A program made the position numbers and the translations under genes. From Mesorhizobium wenxiniae (GTDB lineage: Bacteria > Pseudomonadota > Alphaproteobacteria > Rhizobiales > Rhizobiaceae), in NCBI RefSeq assembly GCF_002284535.1, contig NZ_NPKH01000030.1, positions 1 through 64,000 of the forward strand: 64,000 nt of DNA, given 5' to 3'. How positions within the stretch are numbered: the stretch's first letter is position 1; each line of letters starts with the position of its first letter. The notes below the pieces were generated by a model. The model ran no database searches. It was not told the origin of the DNA and saw only the letters and a program-made list of their open reading frames with translations. Positions 34,830 through 43,348 of this stretch are shown here, in pieces.

Positions 34830-35441
34830 TCACCACATAGACTTTTTCGCGCGCTCCGGCCATTCCTTGTCGTAAGCCTCGCCGTCGATGCCTTTCCGGC
34901 TGGTGATTTCCAGGATCTTTCCGGGTGTCGGCAGTGATTTTGGGTCGACATGCCTCGCCGGGTTCCACAGTTCCGACCGGACAATGGCGCGAGCGCACTG
35001 GAAATAGACCGAATCGACCTTGATGACCGTGACCGAGCGCGCCGGCTTGCCGTCGACGCTGAACGAGGCACAGAGCGCGGCATCCGTGGTGATGTGGGCG
35101 CGGCCGTTGACGCGCAGCGTCGTGCCGGAGCCTGGGACCAGGAACAACAGGCCGACGCGCGGATCGCGAATGATGTTTTTTAGCGAATCGGCACGGTTGT
35201 TGCCGCGCCGGTCCGGCATCATCAGGGTTTTCGGATCATAGATGCGAACGAAGCCGGCGAGATCGCCGCGCGGCGAGCAATCCAGCCCTTCCGGCCCGCT
35301 GGTCGCGAGCGCGGCAAAAGGCGAGGCCTCGATGAAGGCGGCGTACTCGGGAATCACATGGTCGAGTTCCTTGACCAGCGAGGTCTCGCCGGGCAGGCCA
35401 TACAGCGCTTCGAGCTGTTCGACCGTGGTTATGATGGACAT
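34830..35441 (-). CDS. Pyridoxamine 5'-phosphate oxidase-like flavin-binding protein
   Basis: The 203-aa protein has the split-barrel pattern of the PNPOx-like family: ASPFAALATSGPEGLDCSPRGD, DRRGNNRADSLKNIIRDPRVGLLFLVPGSG and LRVNGRAHI. It probably binds FMN; the physiological reaction is unknown. An AGGCAAGAATG context precedes the ATG. It is followed leftwards by repeat R2 and may be monocistronic. Confidence 0.88.
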   Translation of the reverse strand: MSIITTVEQLEALYGLPGETSLVKELDHVIPEYAAFIEASPFAALATSGPEGLDCSPRGDLAGFVRIYDPKTLMMPDRRGNNRADSLKNIIRDPRVGLLFLVPGSGTTLRVNGRAHITTDAALCASFSVDGKPARSVTVIKVDSVYFQCARAIVRSELWNPARHVDPKSLPTPGKILEITSRKGIDGEAYDKEWPERAKKSMW

Positions 35442-35511
35442 TCTTGCCTCCGGATAGTCCAGCCGCCGTTACTCCCGATCCATGATGTTCTGACGACAGG
35501 ATGGCCGCCAG

Positions 35512-35865
35512 CTAACGATCGCGGCTGAGGCCCTTTTCCGCCAGCTCGGCTAAGTAGGCATTCCAGCGGGCCTCCTGCTCATGACCCAGCGTATGCAGGT
35601 AATTCCAGGTGAAGATGCCGGTATCGTGGAAATCGTCGAAGGTGATGCGGACGGCATAGTTGCCGACTGGTTCGATCTTCAGGATCGCAACGTTGCGCTT
35701 GCCGGGAACGGTCACACGCTGTTCGGGCGAATGGCCCTGCACTTCGGCCGATGGCGAGGCAACGCGCAGAAACTCCGCCGGCAACTCGAACGGCTGATGG
35801 TCAGGGAACGTCACGGTAAGCAGCCTGCGGTCCTTCGAGACCCTCAGTTCCTTCGGCGCCGTCAT
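35512..35865 (-). CDS. DUF971 protein (gamma-butyrobetaine hydroxylase N-terminal-like)
   Basis: The 117-aa protein is a stand-alone DUF971 domain: LRVSKDRRLLTVTFPDHQPFELPAEFLRV, then RNVAILKIEPVGNYAVRITFDDFHDTGIFTWNYLHTLG. The domain is linked to iron-sulfur or molybdenum-cofactor genes in several genomes, and here it is divergent from moaA, 199 bases away. No enzyme activity is assigned. Confidence 0.87.
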   Translation of the reverse strand: MTAPKELRVSKDRRLLTVTFPDHQPFELPAEFLRVASPSAEVQGHSPEQRVTVPGKRNVAILKIEPVGNYAVRITFDDFHDTGIFTWNYLHTLGHEQEARWNAYLAELAEKGLSRDR

Positions 35866-36002
35866 GGTGATAGGTCCCGCATCATCTGTCCTTTCCCTAC
35901 GCCGCTTCGCGCAGCGGGAAAAGGCCGCTTCGAAACTTCCGACACAATCTGTCGGTGGCGCGATGTGACCTAGGATCGAAACTTCTTATCTTGAATGGCA
36001 GG

Positions 36003-36031
36003 TTGGATCGTATCACATAGCCATATATAAC
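36003..36031 (+). promoter_or_regulatory. Candidate promoter of moaA
   Basis: TTGGAT (36003-36008) and TATAAC (36026-36031) are 17 bases apart, placing the start of transcription about 27 bases before the moaA ATG. Confidence 0.55.
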
Positions 36032-36064
36032 GATGCCGTTCGCAGCCACGGGAAATGCACTAGC

Positions 36065-37060
36065 ATGGACATGATCGATCCTTTTGGTCGCACGATCAGC
36101 TATCTCAGGGTGTCGGTCACCGATCGCTGCGACTTCCGCTGCACCTATTGCATGGCCGAAGACATGGCGTTCCTTCCAAAGAAGGATCTGCTGTCGCTGG
36201 AAGAGCTCGACCGGCTGTGCACGGTTTTCATCGAAAAGGGTGTCAGGAAACTGCGTCTTACCGGCGGCGAGCCGCTGGTGCGCAAGAACATCATGCATCT
36301 AGTGCGTCAGATTTCGCGTCATCTCGAAAGCGGCGCTCTGGAAGAACTGACGCTGACCACCAACGGCTCGCAGCTTTCGCGCTTTGCCGCTGAACTCGCC
36401 GATTGCGGGGTCAAGCGGATCAACGTCTCACTGGACACCCTGGACCCGGAAAAATTCCGCCAGATTACCCGCTGGGGCAATCTCGACAAGGTCATGGAGG
36501 GCATCGACGCTGCGCAGGCAGCGGGGCTGAAGGTAAAGCTCAATGCGGTGGCGCTGAAGGATTTCAACGACGCCGAGCTGCCGGAGATGCTGCACTGGGC
36601 GCATGGCCGCGGCATGGAGTTGACGGTCATCGAAACCATGCCAATGGGCGAGATCGACGCCGACCGTACCGACCAGTATCTGCCGCTGTCGCTGCTGCGT
36701 GCAGCGCTGGAGCGGCAGTTCACGCTGTCCGACATCCCCTACAAGACCGGTGGTCCGGCCCGCTACGTCCATGTCGCCGAGACCGGTGGCAGGCTCGGCT
36801 TCATCACGCCGATGACGCATAATTTCTGCGAAAGCTGCAACCGCGTCCGGCTGACCTGCACCGGCACGCTCTATATGTGCCTCGGCCAGGAGGACGCCGC
36901 CGATCTGCGTGCACCGTTGCGTGCATCCGAAGGCAATGAACTGGTCGCCGACGCCATCGATGAAGCCATTGGCCGCAAGCCGAAGGGCCATGATTTCATC
37001 ATCGACCGCCGGACCAATCGCCCGTCGGTGTCGCGGCACATGAGCGTCACCGGCGGCTGA
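36065..37060 (+). CDS. moaA: GTP 3',8-cyclase MoaA
   Basis: The 331-aa radical-SAM enzyme performs the first step of molybdopterin synthesis. It shows CDFRCTYCMAED (CxxxCxxC cluster), LRLTGGEPLVRKNI, the second cluster CESCNRVRLTCTGTLYMC and the C-terminal SVTGG whose two glycines are required in MoaA. Length is standard. An ATG at 36071 is a possible alternative start. It precedes mobA and mobB at a distance, with two unrelated genes between. Confidence 0.96.
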   Translation: MDMIDPFGRTISYLRVSVTDRCDFRCTYCMAEDMAFLPKKDLLSLEELDRLCTVFIEKGVRKLRLTGGEPLVRKNIMHLVRQISRHLESGALEELTLTTNGSQLSRFAAELADCGVKRINVSLDTLDPEKFRQITRWGNLDKVMEGIDAAQAAGLKVKLNAVALKDFNDAELPEMLHWAHGRGMELTVIETMPMGEIDADRTDQYLPLSLLRAALERQFTLSDIPYKTGGPARYVHVAETGGRLGFITPMTHNFCESCNRVRLTCTGTLYMCLGQEDAADLRAPLRASEGNELVADAIDEAIGRKPKGHDFIIDRRTNRPSVSRHMSVTGG

Positions 37061-37178
37061 TCTTCTCGATCACACCCAGAAAAAGACTGGTCCGCAACCG
37101 GTTGCCGATTTACTGGCGAAACGTTCCAGCCTAGCCTCCTGCTCGGGAGCGGATCCTCGCTCGGTGGGGGAGTACAAC

Positions 37179-37524
37179 ATGCGCAAATTCAGTCTTTCTC
37201 TTGCATTGCTTGGGCTCGCGGCCGTGCCCGCGGCCGCCCAGTCGATCGGCGGTCGCCGGCACCAATTTTGACGGATCGTCCTATGGCGGCGAGGCAACCA
37301 TCACGCTGACCAGCGAGACGACCTGCGCAATCCACTGGGAGACAGGCGGCTCGTCCTCGGACGGCATCTGCATGCGAAACGACGATGCCTTCTCGGCAGG
37401 CTATGTCATGGGCAAGGCGGTCGGCCTTGTCGTCTATAAGGTACAGGAGGACGGCTCGCTGCACGGCCTGTGGACGATTGCCGGCAAGGAAGGCAATGGC
37501 ACCGAAAAGCTGACGCCAAACTAA
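37179..37524 (+). pseudogene. Small secreted protein, signal peptide and mature part in different frames
   Basis: A clear signal peptide (MRKFSLSLALLGLAAVPAAAQ) starts at 37179 and runs into a stop at 37267. The mature domain continues in another frame from about 37240 (VAGTNFDGSSYGGEATITLTSETTC ... SDGICMRNDDAFSAGYVMGKAVGLVVYKV ... LHGLWTIAGKEGNG). The join is near 37238-37250. I recall homologs, sometimes annotated as fibronectin-binding-like, in which both parts are in one frame. It is either a true frameshift or a sequencing error. Confidence 0.75.
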
Positions 37525-37553
37525 GTTCTGCTGTCCTGGAACATCAGACATCG

Positions 37554-37581
37554 CTGGGCCACGCGAAAGGCTGTGGCCCAG
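37554..37581 (+). terminator. Stem-loop after the secreted-protein pseudogene
   Basis: CTGGGCCAC and GTGGCCCAG form a perfect 9-base stem with a 10-base loop. Only a weak T-rich stretch follows, so termination is uncertain. It lies between the pseudogene and the EamA gene. Confidence 0.45.
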
Positions 37582-37601
37582 CCCTTTGACGTTGCTGTCT
37601 T

Positions 37602-38570
37602 ATGACCGGCTGCTACAGGCTTGATGCAAAAGCGCAACCGGTAACGCCTTTGCTTCTTTCCCCAAATCTTCGCGGCGCGCTGTTCATGGTGGTGGCCATG
37701 ATTGGTTTCACCCTCAACGACGCGATCACCAAAGTCTCGTCGGAATCCATGAACATGGCGCAGGTCATGCTGATCCGCGGCGCCTTCGCTTCGCTTTTCG
37801 TAGGCCTGCTTGCCTGGCAACGCGGTGCGCTTGCCCTGCCCGGCTCGATGCTGCAGCCGATGGTTGCGGTGCGCGTCGCCGGCGAAGCCGGCGCTACTGT
37901 GTCGTTCCTGGTTGCTTTGGCGCATCTGCCGATCGCCAACGTCTCGGCCGTGCTGCAGGCGCTGCCGCTGGCGGTGACGATGGGCGCAGCACTTGTGTTC
38001 AACGAAGGCGTCGGCTGGCGGCGCTGGCTGGCCATCGCCATCGGCTTTGCCGGGGTGCTGATTATCGTGCGGCCCGGCTTCGAGGGATTCAGTGTCTATT
38101 CGCTGCTGGCGCTGGCCTGTGTCGCCTGTTGTGCGGTGCGTGACCTCGCCACCAAGCGGATACCGCAAGCCATTCCGACATTGCTGGTGTCGACTGCCAC
38201 GGCACTCGCCATGACCGTGCTCGGCGCGGCGCTGCTTTTGCCAATGGGCGGGTGGACACCGATGACGGGAGAAAGCACGGCGTCGCTGGCATTGGCGGCA
38301 GTGCTCGTGGTCATCGGTTACCAGTTCATCATCATGGCGATGCGGGTGGGCGACATCTCGTTCATCGCGCCGTTCCGCTACACAGCCCTGCTCTGGTCGA
38401 TCCTGCTTGGCCTGTTCATTTTCGGCGACGTCCCCGACCTGCCCATGATCCTCGGCGCCGGCGTCATTGTCGGCTCCGGCCTCTACGCACTTTACCGCGA
38501 ACGGATCGTCGGCCGGCAAAAGACAGCCGCCGAAAGCGCTGGACCGGACATGGCGCCGGACGGCATATAG
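37602..38570 (+). CDS. EamA/DMT-family transporter
   Basis: The 322-aa protein has ten predicted membrane spans in two EamA repeats (first from LRGALFMVVAMIGFTLNDAITK, second from SVYSLLALACVACCAVRDLATKRI). It is a putative metabolite exporter or importer with unknown substrate. The start could be the ATG at 37602 or a later codon; no strong ribosome site is seen. It is followed by mobA on the same strand, 40 bases downstream. Confidence 0.85.
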   Translation: MTGCYRLDAKAQPVTPLLLSPNLRGALFMVVAMIGFTLNDAITKVSSESMNMAQVMLIRGAFASLFVGLLAWQRGALALPGSMLQPMVAVRVAGEAGATVSFLVALAHLPIANVSAVLQALPLAVTMGAALVFNEGVGWRRWLAIAIGFAGVLIIVRPGFEGFSVYSLLALACVACCAVRDLATKRIPQAIPTLLVSTATALAMTVLGAALLLPMGGWTPMTGESTASLALAAVLVVIGYQFIIMAMRVGDISFIAPFRYTALLWSILLGLFIFGDVPDLPMILGAGVIVGSGLYALYRERIVGRQKTAAESAGPDMAPDGI

Positions 38571-38610
38571 ACTTGCCGTTCGCGACGAGTGACCGCATGG
38601 ACGATAGACG

Positions 38611-39243
38611 ATGACTAAAGACATTGCCGGCATCATTCTGGCCGGTGGCCAGTCGCGGCGAATGGGCGGCGGCGACAAGGGCCTGCTTGCGCTCGGCGGC
38701 CGCAGCCTGCTGGACCATGTCGTTGCTCGCTTTGCTCCGCAGGTCGGTCCGCTGGTGCTCAGCGCCAATCGCGACCCGGCACGGTTTGCCGGGGTTGGGC
38801 TTCCAGTGGTTGCCGACACGGTAAAAGGTTTTGCCGGACCGCTCGCCGGGATACTGACCGGCCTCGAATGGGCTGCCGCGAACACGGCCTGTGAGGCAGT
38901 TGTCACGGCTGAGGGCGATACACCGTTCCTGCCCGAAAATCTGGTCGAGCGGCTGGCCGCGGCAGTCGACGAACGTCCCGGCGCGATCGCCGTCGCCTGT
39001 TCCGGCGGCAAACGGCATCCGACATTCGCGCTCTGGCCGCTGGCGCTCCACGACGCCTTGAGGCGTTTTCCGGTCGATGAAGATGTCAGGCGGGTTTCCG
39101 CTTCCATCGACCGGCATGACTTTGTCGATGTGGAATTCTCGATGCTGATCTCGGGAGGCCATCTGCACGACCCTTTCTTCAACATCAACACGTCAGACGA
39201 CCTTGCCCGGGCCGAACGTCTGTTGCAGAGCATGAAGGCATGA
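38611..39243 (+). CDS. mobA: Molybdenum cofactor guanylyltransferase MobA
   Basis: The 210-aa protein has the nucleotidyltransferase motif GIILAGGQSRRMGGGDKGLLALGGR and AEGDTPFLPENL. It adds GMP to molybdopterin to make the guanine dinucleotide cofactor. The stop overlaps the mobB start (ATGATGA), so the two are coupled. Confidence 0.94.
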   Translation: MTKDIAGIILAGGQSRRMGGGDKGLLALGGRSLLDHVVARFAPQVGPLVLSANRDPARFAGVGLPVVADTVKGFAGPLAGILTGLEWAAANTACEAVVTAEGDTPFLPENLVERLAAAVDERPGAIAVACSGGKRHPTFALWPLALHDALRRFPVDEDVRRVSASIDRHDFVDVEFSMLISGGHLHDPFFNINTSDDLARAERLLQSMKA

Positions 39244-39749
39244 TGAGACGCGTCTTCGGTATCACCGGCTGGAAGAATTCCGGCAAGACGACACTGACCG
39301 AAAAGCTGGTCGCCGAACTCGTTCGGCGTGGCTGGAAAGTCTCGACGGTGAAACACGCCCATCATGATTTCGACATCGATAAACCGGGGGCGGACAGTTT
39401 TCGCCACCGGCAGGCCGGAGCCACTGAAGTCGCCATCGTGTCTGACAGGCGCTGGGCGCTGATGCACGAATTGCGCAGCGAGGACGAGCCGACGCTTGAG
39501 GCGATCCTGTCGCGGCTCGGCACCTCCGACATCGTTCTGGTCGAGGGCTACAAGCGCGAGGCGCACAGCAAGATCGAAACGCGGCGGCTGGAGACTAAGG
39601 ACCGGGCACCGCTTTCGGCACATGATCCGCATATCATCGCCATCGCCGCCGACTTCGCCATAGCGGACGAAAGCGTGCCTGTCTTCGATCTCGACGACAC
39701 GAAATCGATGGCCGACTTCATCGAGCGCGCGACAGGTTTGACGCGCTGA
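39240..39749 (+). CDS. mobB: Molybdopterin-guanine dinucleotide biosynthesis adapter MobB
   Basis: The 169-aa P-loop GTPase carries FGITGWKNSGKTTLTEKLV (Walker A), VSTVKHAHHDFDIDKPGADSFRHRQAGA and LVEGYKREAHSKIE. It assists MobA. It overlaps mobA by four bases and is followed by a terminator-like hairpin. Confidence 0.94.
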   Translation: MMRRVFGITGWKNSGKTTLTEKLVAELVRRGWKVSTVKHAHHDFDIDKPGADSFRHRQAGATEVAIVSDRRWALMHELRSEDEPTLEAILSRLGTSDIVLVEGYKREAHSKIETRRLETKDRAPLSAHDPHIIAIAADFAIADESVPVFDLDDTKSMADFIERATGLTR

Positions 39750-39840
39750 GGGTCTGCCGAAGGAGCATTCGGCCGCCCCCTATTTCCTCGTTGGTATCCC
39801 TGCCCCAACGTCAGCATTGTCTGGGAATGCGAAACCCCGC

Positions 39841-39868
39841 AAGCAACGGTTTTCAGTTGCTTTTTCTT
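39841..39868 (+). terminator. Candidate terminator after mobB
   Basis: AAGCAAC pairs with GTTGCTT around GGTTTTCA, followed by TTTTTCTT. The stem is short but the U tract is good. Confidence 0.55.
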
Positions 39869-39895
39869 GGGAAAGAATGGGAGTATCGCGTCAGC

Positions 39896-39916
39896 GGGCG
39901 GTCAAAAGAACCGCCC
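39896..39916 (+). other. Hairpin in the leader of the amino-acid ABC operon
   Basis: GGGCGGT and ACCGCCC form a 7-base stem with a CAAAAGA loop, 48 bases before the binding-protein ATG. It may be part of the 5' untranslated region; no riboswitch class is recognised. Confidence 0.4.
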
Positions 39917-39963
39917 ACAGAGCCGTTTGGAACGACGGCCGGGAACATACAGAGAGGACCATC

Positions 39964-40746
39964 ATGCGTACTGCACTGCGAATAGCGCTCGCCGCATCGG
40001 CCGCGCTGCTGACATTGGGCGTTGCCCAGGCTCAGGAGAAAACTTTGAGGATCGGCACCGAGGGCGCCTATCCGCCGTTCAACAACCTGACCGCTGATGG
40101 CCAGCTCGTGGGCTTCGATATCGATATCGCCAAGGCACTTTGCGACGAGATGAAGGTGAAGTGCACTTTCGTCGCGCAGGACTGGGACGGCATCATCCCG
40201 GCGCTTCAGGCCGGCAAGTTCGACGCCATCGTCGCCTCGATGTCGATCACGCCGGAGCGTGCCGAGAAGGTCGACTTCACCAACAAATACTACAACACGC
40301 CGCCGGCGATCGCCGCGCCCAAGGACAGCGACATCAAGGGCGTGACTAAGGAGGACCTGGCCGGCAAGACGATCGGCGTGCAGGCGTCCACCACCCACTT
40401 CAATTATTCAACCAAGGTTTATACCGATAGTACAATCAAGCCGTACCCGACCGCGCAGGAATACCAGCTCGATCTCGCTAATGGCCGCGTTGATGCGGTC
40501 AACGACGATATCACTGTTCTCGAAGGCTGGCTTGCCACGCCGGACGGCGCCTGCTGCAAGCTGATCGGTGCGATCACGCCCGATATCGAGATCCATGGTC
40601 CGGGCGCCGGCATCGCGGTACGCAAGGGCGATACCGAGTTGGTCAATCAGTTCAATAATGCGATCGACGCCATCCGCGCCAACGGAAAGTACAAGGAAAT
40701 CAACGACAAGTACTTCAAGTACGATGTCTACGGCGGCGAGTCCTAA
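39964..40746 (+). CDS. Basic amino-acid ABC transporter substrate-binding protein (ArgT/HisJ-like)
   Basis: The 260-aa protein has a signal peptide ending AQAQE and the family-3 binding fold: LRIGTEGAYPPFNNLTADGQLVGFDIDIAKALC and AIVASMSITPERAEKVDFTNKYYNTP. It probably binds lysine, arginine, ornithine or histidine in the periplasm. The ATG at 39964 follows AGAGAGGACC. A 12-base hairpin follows the gene before the permease genes. Confidence 0.92.
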   Translation: MRTALRIALAASAALLTLGVAQAQEKTLRIGTEGAYPPFNNLTADGQLVGFDIDIAKALCDEMKVKCTFVAQDWDGIIPALQAGKFDAIVASMSITPERAEKVDFTNKYYNTPPAIAAPKDSDIKGVTKEDLAGKTIGVQASTTHFNYSTKVYTDSTIKPYPTAQEYQLDLANGRVDAVNDDITVLEGWLATPDGACCKLIGAITPDIEIHGPGAGIAVRKGDTELVNQFNNAIDAIRANGKYKEINDKYFKYDVYGGES

Positions 40747-40762
40747 TCCTTCCGGATTGACA

Positions 40763-40791
40763 GCGAACGGCGGGACATTCCCGCCGTTCGC
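40763..40791 (+). other. Intra-operon stem-loop after the binding-protein gene
   Basis: GCGAACGGCGGG and CCCGCCGTTCGC form a perfect 12-base stem around ACATT, with no U tract. This is the usual form of a processing or stabilising hairpin that raises binding-protein mRNA over permease mRNA. Confidence 0.8.
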
Positions 40792-40862
40792 ACAAGGAGC
40801 GGCGCAGGAGGAGTGACGCCGCGCTGCTCTCAAGGAACCCATAGAGGAGAACAGGCAGGCGG

Positions 40863-41576
40863 ATGCAAAGCGTTTGGACGCTGCTCAGTTGGGGACCCGA
40901 GGGCTGGCTCGACGACATTGCCTACGGCGTTTTCATCACCGTCTCGCTTGCTGCCGCGACCCTGCCTGTCGGTCTGATGATCGGCTTTCTGGTCGCATTG
41001 GCCAAGCAATCCAATGAGCCGTCGCTGCGGCTGGCCGGCAATATCTACACCACGATCTTTCGTGGATTGCCCGAGCTGCTGACCTTGTTCATGATCTTTT
41101 ACGGCGCGCAAATCGGCATCCAGCAGTTGATGCGCCTGTATAACCCGACCGCTGCGGTCGAAGTGAACGCATTTGTTTCCGGCATGATCGCGCTCGGCGT
41201 CGTCTTCTCATCCTACGCCAGCGAGGTCTTCCTCTCCGCGTTCCGCGCCATCCCGAAGGGACAGTATGAGGGCGGCTATTCGGTTGGCCTGTCGGGCTGG
41301 CAGACGATGCGACTGGTGGTGCTGCCGCAGCTTATTCGTATTTCCCTGCCGGGCCTTGCCAATCTGTGGCTCATCCTGCTCAAGGATACAGCGCTGGTTT
41401 CCGCCATCGGTCTTGCCGACATATTGCGGCAAGCCGGCGTCGCCGCTCGCGTCACCAAGCAGGCATTCCTTTTTTTTGGAGTCGCTGCTCTTATCTATTT
41501 GCTCCTCGCCATCATCTCGTCCTTCGGCATCAATGCCATTGAACGCAGGGTTGGTCGACAACAGGTGCAGCGATGA
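40863..41576 (+). CDS. Amino-acid ABC transporter permease (HisQ-like)
   Basis: The 237-aa protein has about five spans and the polar amino-acid permease segments (GVFITVSLAAATLPVGLMIGFLVA, FRGLPELLTLFMIFYG, KDTALVSAIGLADIL). Its stop overlaps the next permease start by four bases. It forms the inner-membrane channel with that partner. Confidence 0.92.
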   Translation: MQSVWTLLSWGPEGWLDDIAYGVFITVSLAAATLPVGLMIGFLVALAKQSNEPSLRLAGNIYTTIFRGLPELLTLFMIFYGAQIGIQQLMRLYNPTAAVEVNAFVSGMIALGVVFSSYASEVFLSAFRAIPKGQYEGGYSVGLSGWQTMRLVVLPQLIRISLPGLANLWLILLKDTALVSAIGLADILRQAGVAARVTKQAFLFFGVAALIYLLLAIISSFGINAIERRVGRQQVQR

Positions 41577-42406
41577 GCGCGGCAGCAGCCGACGTGGCGA
41601 CCAAGGTCGAAAAACCGCCAGCAATACCGCGCGGCTGGTCCCGGCAACGTGTATTGGGATATGCGTTGGTCGGTCTCTGGATCGTGCTCGGCATCGGCAT
41701 GATTGTATACTTGGTCGAGGCTTGGAATTCCGAACTCTTCCAAAAATACGCCCCGGGTTACATCTCTGGCCTGGGCGTGACTCTCACGCTTGTCGCTGTG
41801 TCGATCGTGTTGGGCGCCGTCCTTTCAGTTCCTGTCGCCTACGCGCGGATGTCCAGGAACCGGATCCTGTCCAGCTTTGCCTACGCTTATGTCTACTTCT
41901 TCCGCGGCACTCCGCTTTTGACCCAAGTCTTTCTTATCTACTATGGAGTGGGTTCGTTTCGACCGGCACTTGAAGCTGTCGGTCTGTGGGGCTTCTTTCG
42001 CGAAGCCTGGTACTGCGCCATTTTCTCGTTCACCCTCAATACGGCAGCCTATCAGGCTGAGATCCTGCGCGGCGCAATCGAGAGCGTCCCCAGGGGTCAG
42101 TGGGAAGGCGCTGCCTCGCTTGGTCTGCACAAACTGCAAACACTGCGCAAGATCATCCTGCCACAGGCGCTGATCGTGGCGCTGCGTCCCTATGGCAATG
42201 AGATCATCCTGATGATCAAAGGCTCCGCCATCGTGGCCCTCATCACCGTCTATGATCTGATGGGCATTACGAAGCTCACCTATTCGCGCACTTTCGACTT
42301 CCAGTCCTATATCTGGGCGGCGATCATCTATCTGATCATTGTCGAGATACTCCGCCACGCGGTCGAGTGGGTAGAACGGCGTATTACCATCCATCTGCAC
42401 CGCTGA
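41573..42406 (+). CDS. Amino-acid ABC transporter permease (HisM-like)
   Basis: The 277-aa protein has an N-terminal extension of about 40 residues, then the permease core with YFFRGTPLLTQVFLIYYG and MIKGSAIVALITVYDLMG. The expected ATP-binding gene (hisP-like) does not follow; the next gene is a dehydrogenase. The ATPase must be encoded elsewhere or shared. Confidence 0.92.
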   Translation: MSAAAADVATKVEKPPAIPRGWSRQRVLGYALVGLWIVLGIGMIVYLVEAWNSELFQKYAPGYISGLGVTLTLVAVSIVLGAVLSVPVAYARMSRNRILSSFAYAYVYFFRGTPLLTQVFLIYYGVGSFRPALEAVGLWGFFREAWYCAIFSFTLNTAAYQAEILRGAIESVPRGQWEGAASLGLHKLQTLRKIILPQALIVALRPYGNEIILMIKGSAIVALITVYDLMGITKLTYSRTFDFQSYIWAAIIYLIIVEILRHAVEWVERRITIHLHR

Positions 42407-42470
42407 CTCCCATAGCTTTGCCTGATCCGCTAAGAAGGCCGGAAAACACGGCTTGAAGGGATTCGAAAAT

Positions 42471-43340
42471 ATGGCATCGGTGGCATTTCTCGGTCTTGGC
42501 GTCATGGGCTATCCAATCGCCGGACATCTCAGGAACAAGGGCGGCCACGACGTCACCGTCTACAACCGCACCAAGGCAAAGGCCGAGCAATGGGTTGCCC
42601 AGCATGGCGGGAGTGCCGCCAACACGCCGGCAGAAGCGGCCGACGGCAAGGACTTTGTCTTTTCCTGTGTTGGCAATGACGACGATCTCCGCGCTGTGAC
42701 GATTGGAGCCGAGGGTGCATTCCAGACGATGGAGAAGGGAGCCATCTTCATCGACAACACCACGGCCTCCGCTGAAGTCGCGCGCGAACTGGCCGAGAAG
42801 GCGGTATTGGGCGGTTTCTCGTTCCTCGACGCACCAGTCTCCGGCGGTCAGGCCGGCGCCGAAAATGGCGTGCTGACCGTCATGGTCGGCGGCGAACAGA
42901 AAGCTTTCGAACAGGCGAAGCTTGTCATCGATGCCTATGCCCGTATGGTCGGGCTGATGGGCCCGGCCGGCTCGGGCCAGCTCACCAAGATGATCAACCA
43001 AATCTGTATCGCCGGTCTTCTCCAAGGGCTGGCCGAAGGCATCCATTTCGGCAAGAAGGCCGGGCTCGACATCGAGAAAGTCATCGAGGTGATCTCGAAG
43101 GGAGCGGCCGGCTCATGGCAGATGGAGAACCGCCACAAGACGATGAATGCCGGCAAATATGATTTCGGCTTCGCTGTCGACTGGATGCGCAAGGACCTCG
43201 GCATCTGCCTGGCGGAGGCCGACCGCAATGGCGCCAAGCTGCCGGTGACGGCACTTGTCGACCAATTCTACAAGGATGTGCAGGGGATGGGCGGCAAACG
43301 CTGGGACACGTCCTCTTTGCTGGCGCGATTGGAAATGTAG
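42471..43340 (+). CDS. Beta-hydroxyacid dehydrogenase (3-hydroxyisobutyrate/tartronate semialdehyde type)
   Basis: The 289-aa enzyme has the NAD(P) motif FLGLGVMGYPIAGHL, the substrate-binding DAPVSGGQAGAENGVLTVMVGG and the catalytic Lys region GSGQLTKMINQI. It belongs to the 6-phosphogluconate dehydrogenase-like group that includes 3-hydroxyisobutyrate dehydrogenase and GlxR; the exact substrate cannot be told. ATG 42471 was chosen; a TTG at 42453 is an alternative. It starts 64 bases after the permease gene. Confidence 0.88.
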   Translation: MASVAFLGLGVMGYPIAGHLRNKGGHDVTVYNRTKAKAEQWVAQHGGSAANTPAEAADGKDFVFSCVGNDDDLRAVTIGAEGAFQTMEKGAIFIDNTTASAEVARELAEKAVLGGFSFLDAPVSGGQAGAENGVLTVMVGGEQKAFEQAKLVIDAYARMVGLMGPAGSGQLTKMINQICIAGLLQGLAEGIHFGKKAGLDIEKVIEVISKGAAGSWQMENRHKTMNAGKYDFGFAVDWMRKDLGICLAEADRNGAKLPVTALVDQFYKDVQGMGGKRWDTSSLLARLEM

Positions 43341-43348
43341 GTATTGTC

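Noticed and set aside
37521..39632. A 703-codon minus-strand open frame opposite the EamA, mobA and mobB genes
   Set aside because: It mirrors three well-supported genes, is rich in Arg, Gln and His as expected for a high-GC shadow frame, and has no domain or ribosome site.
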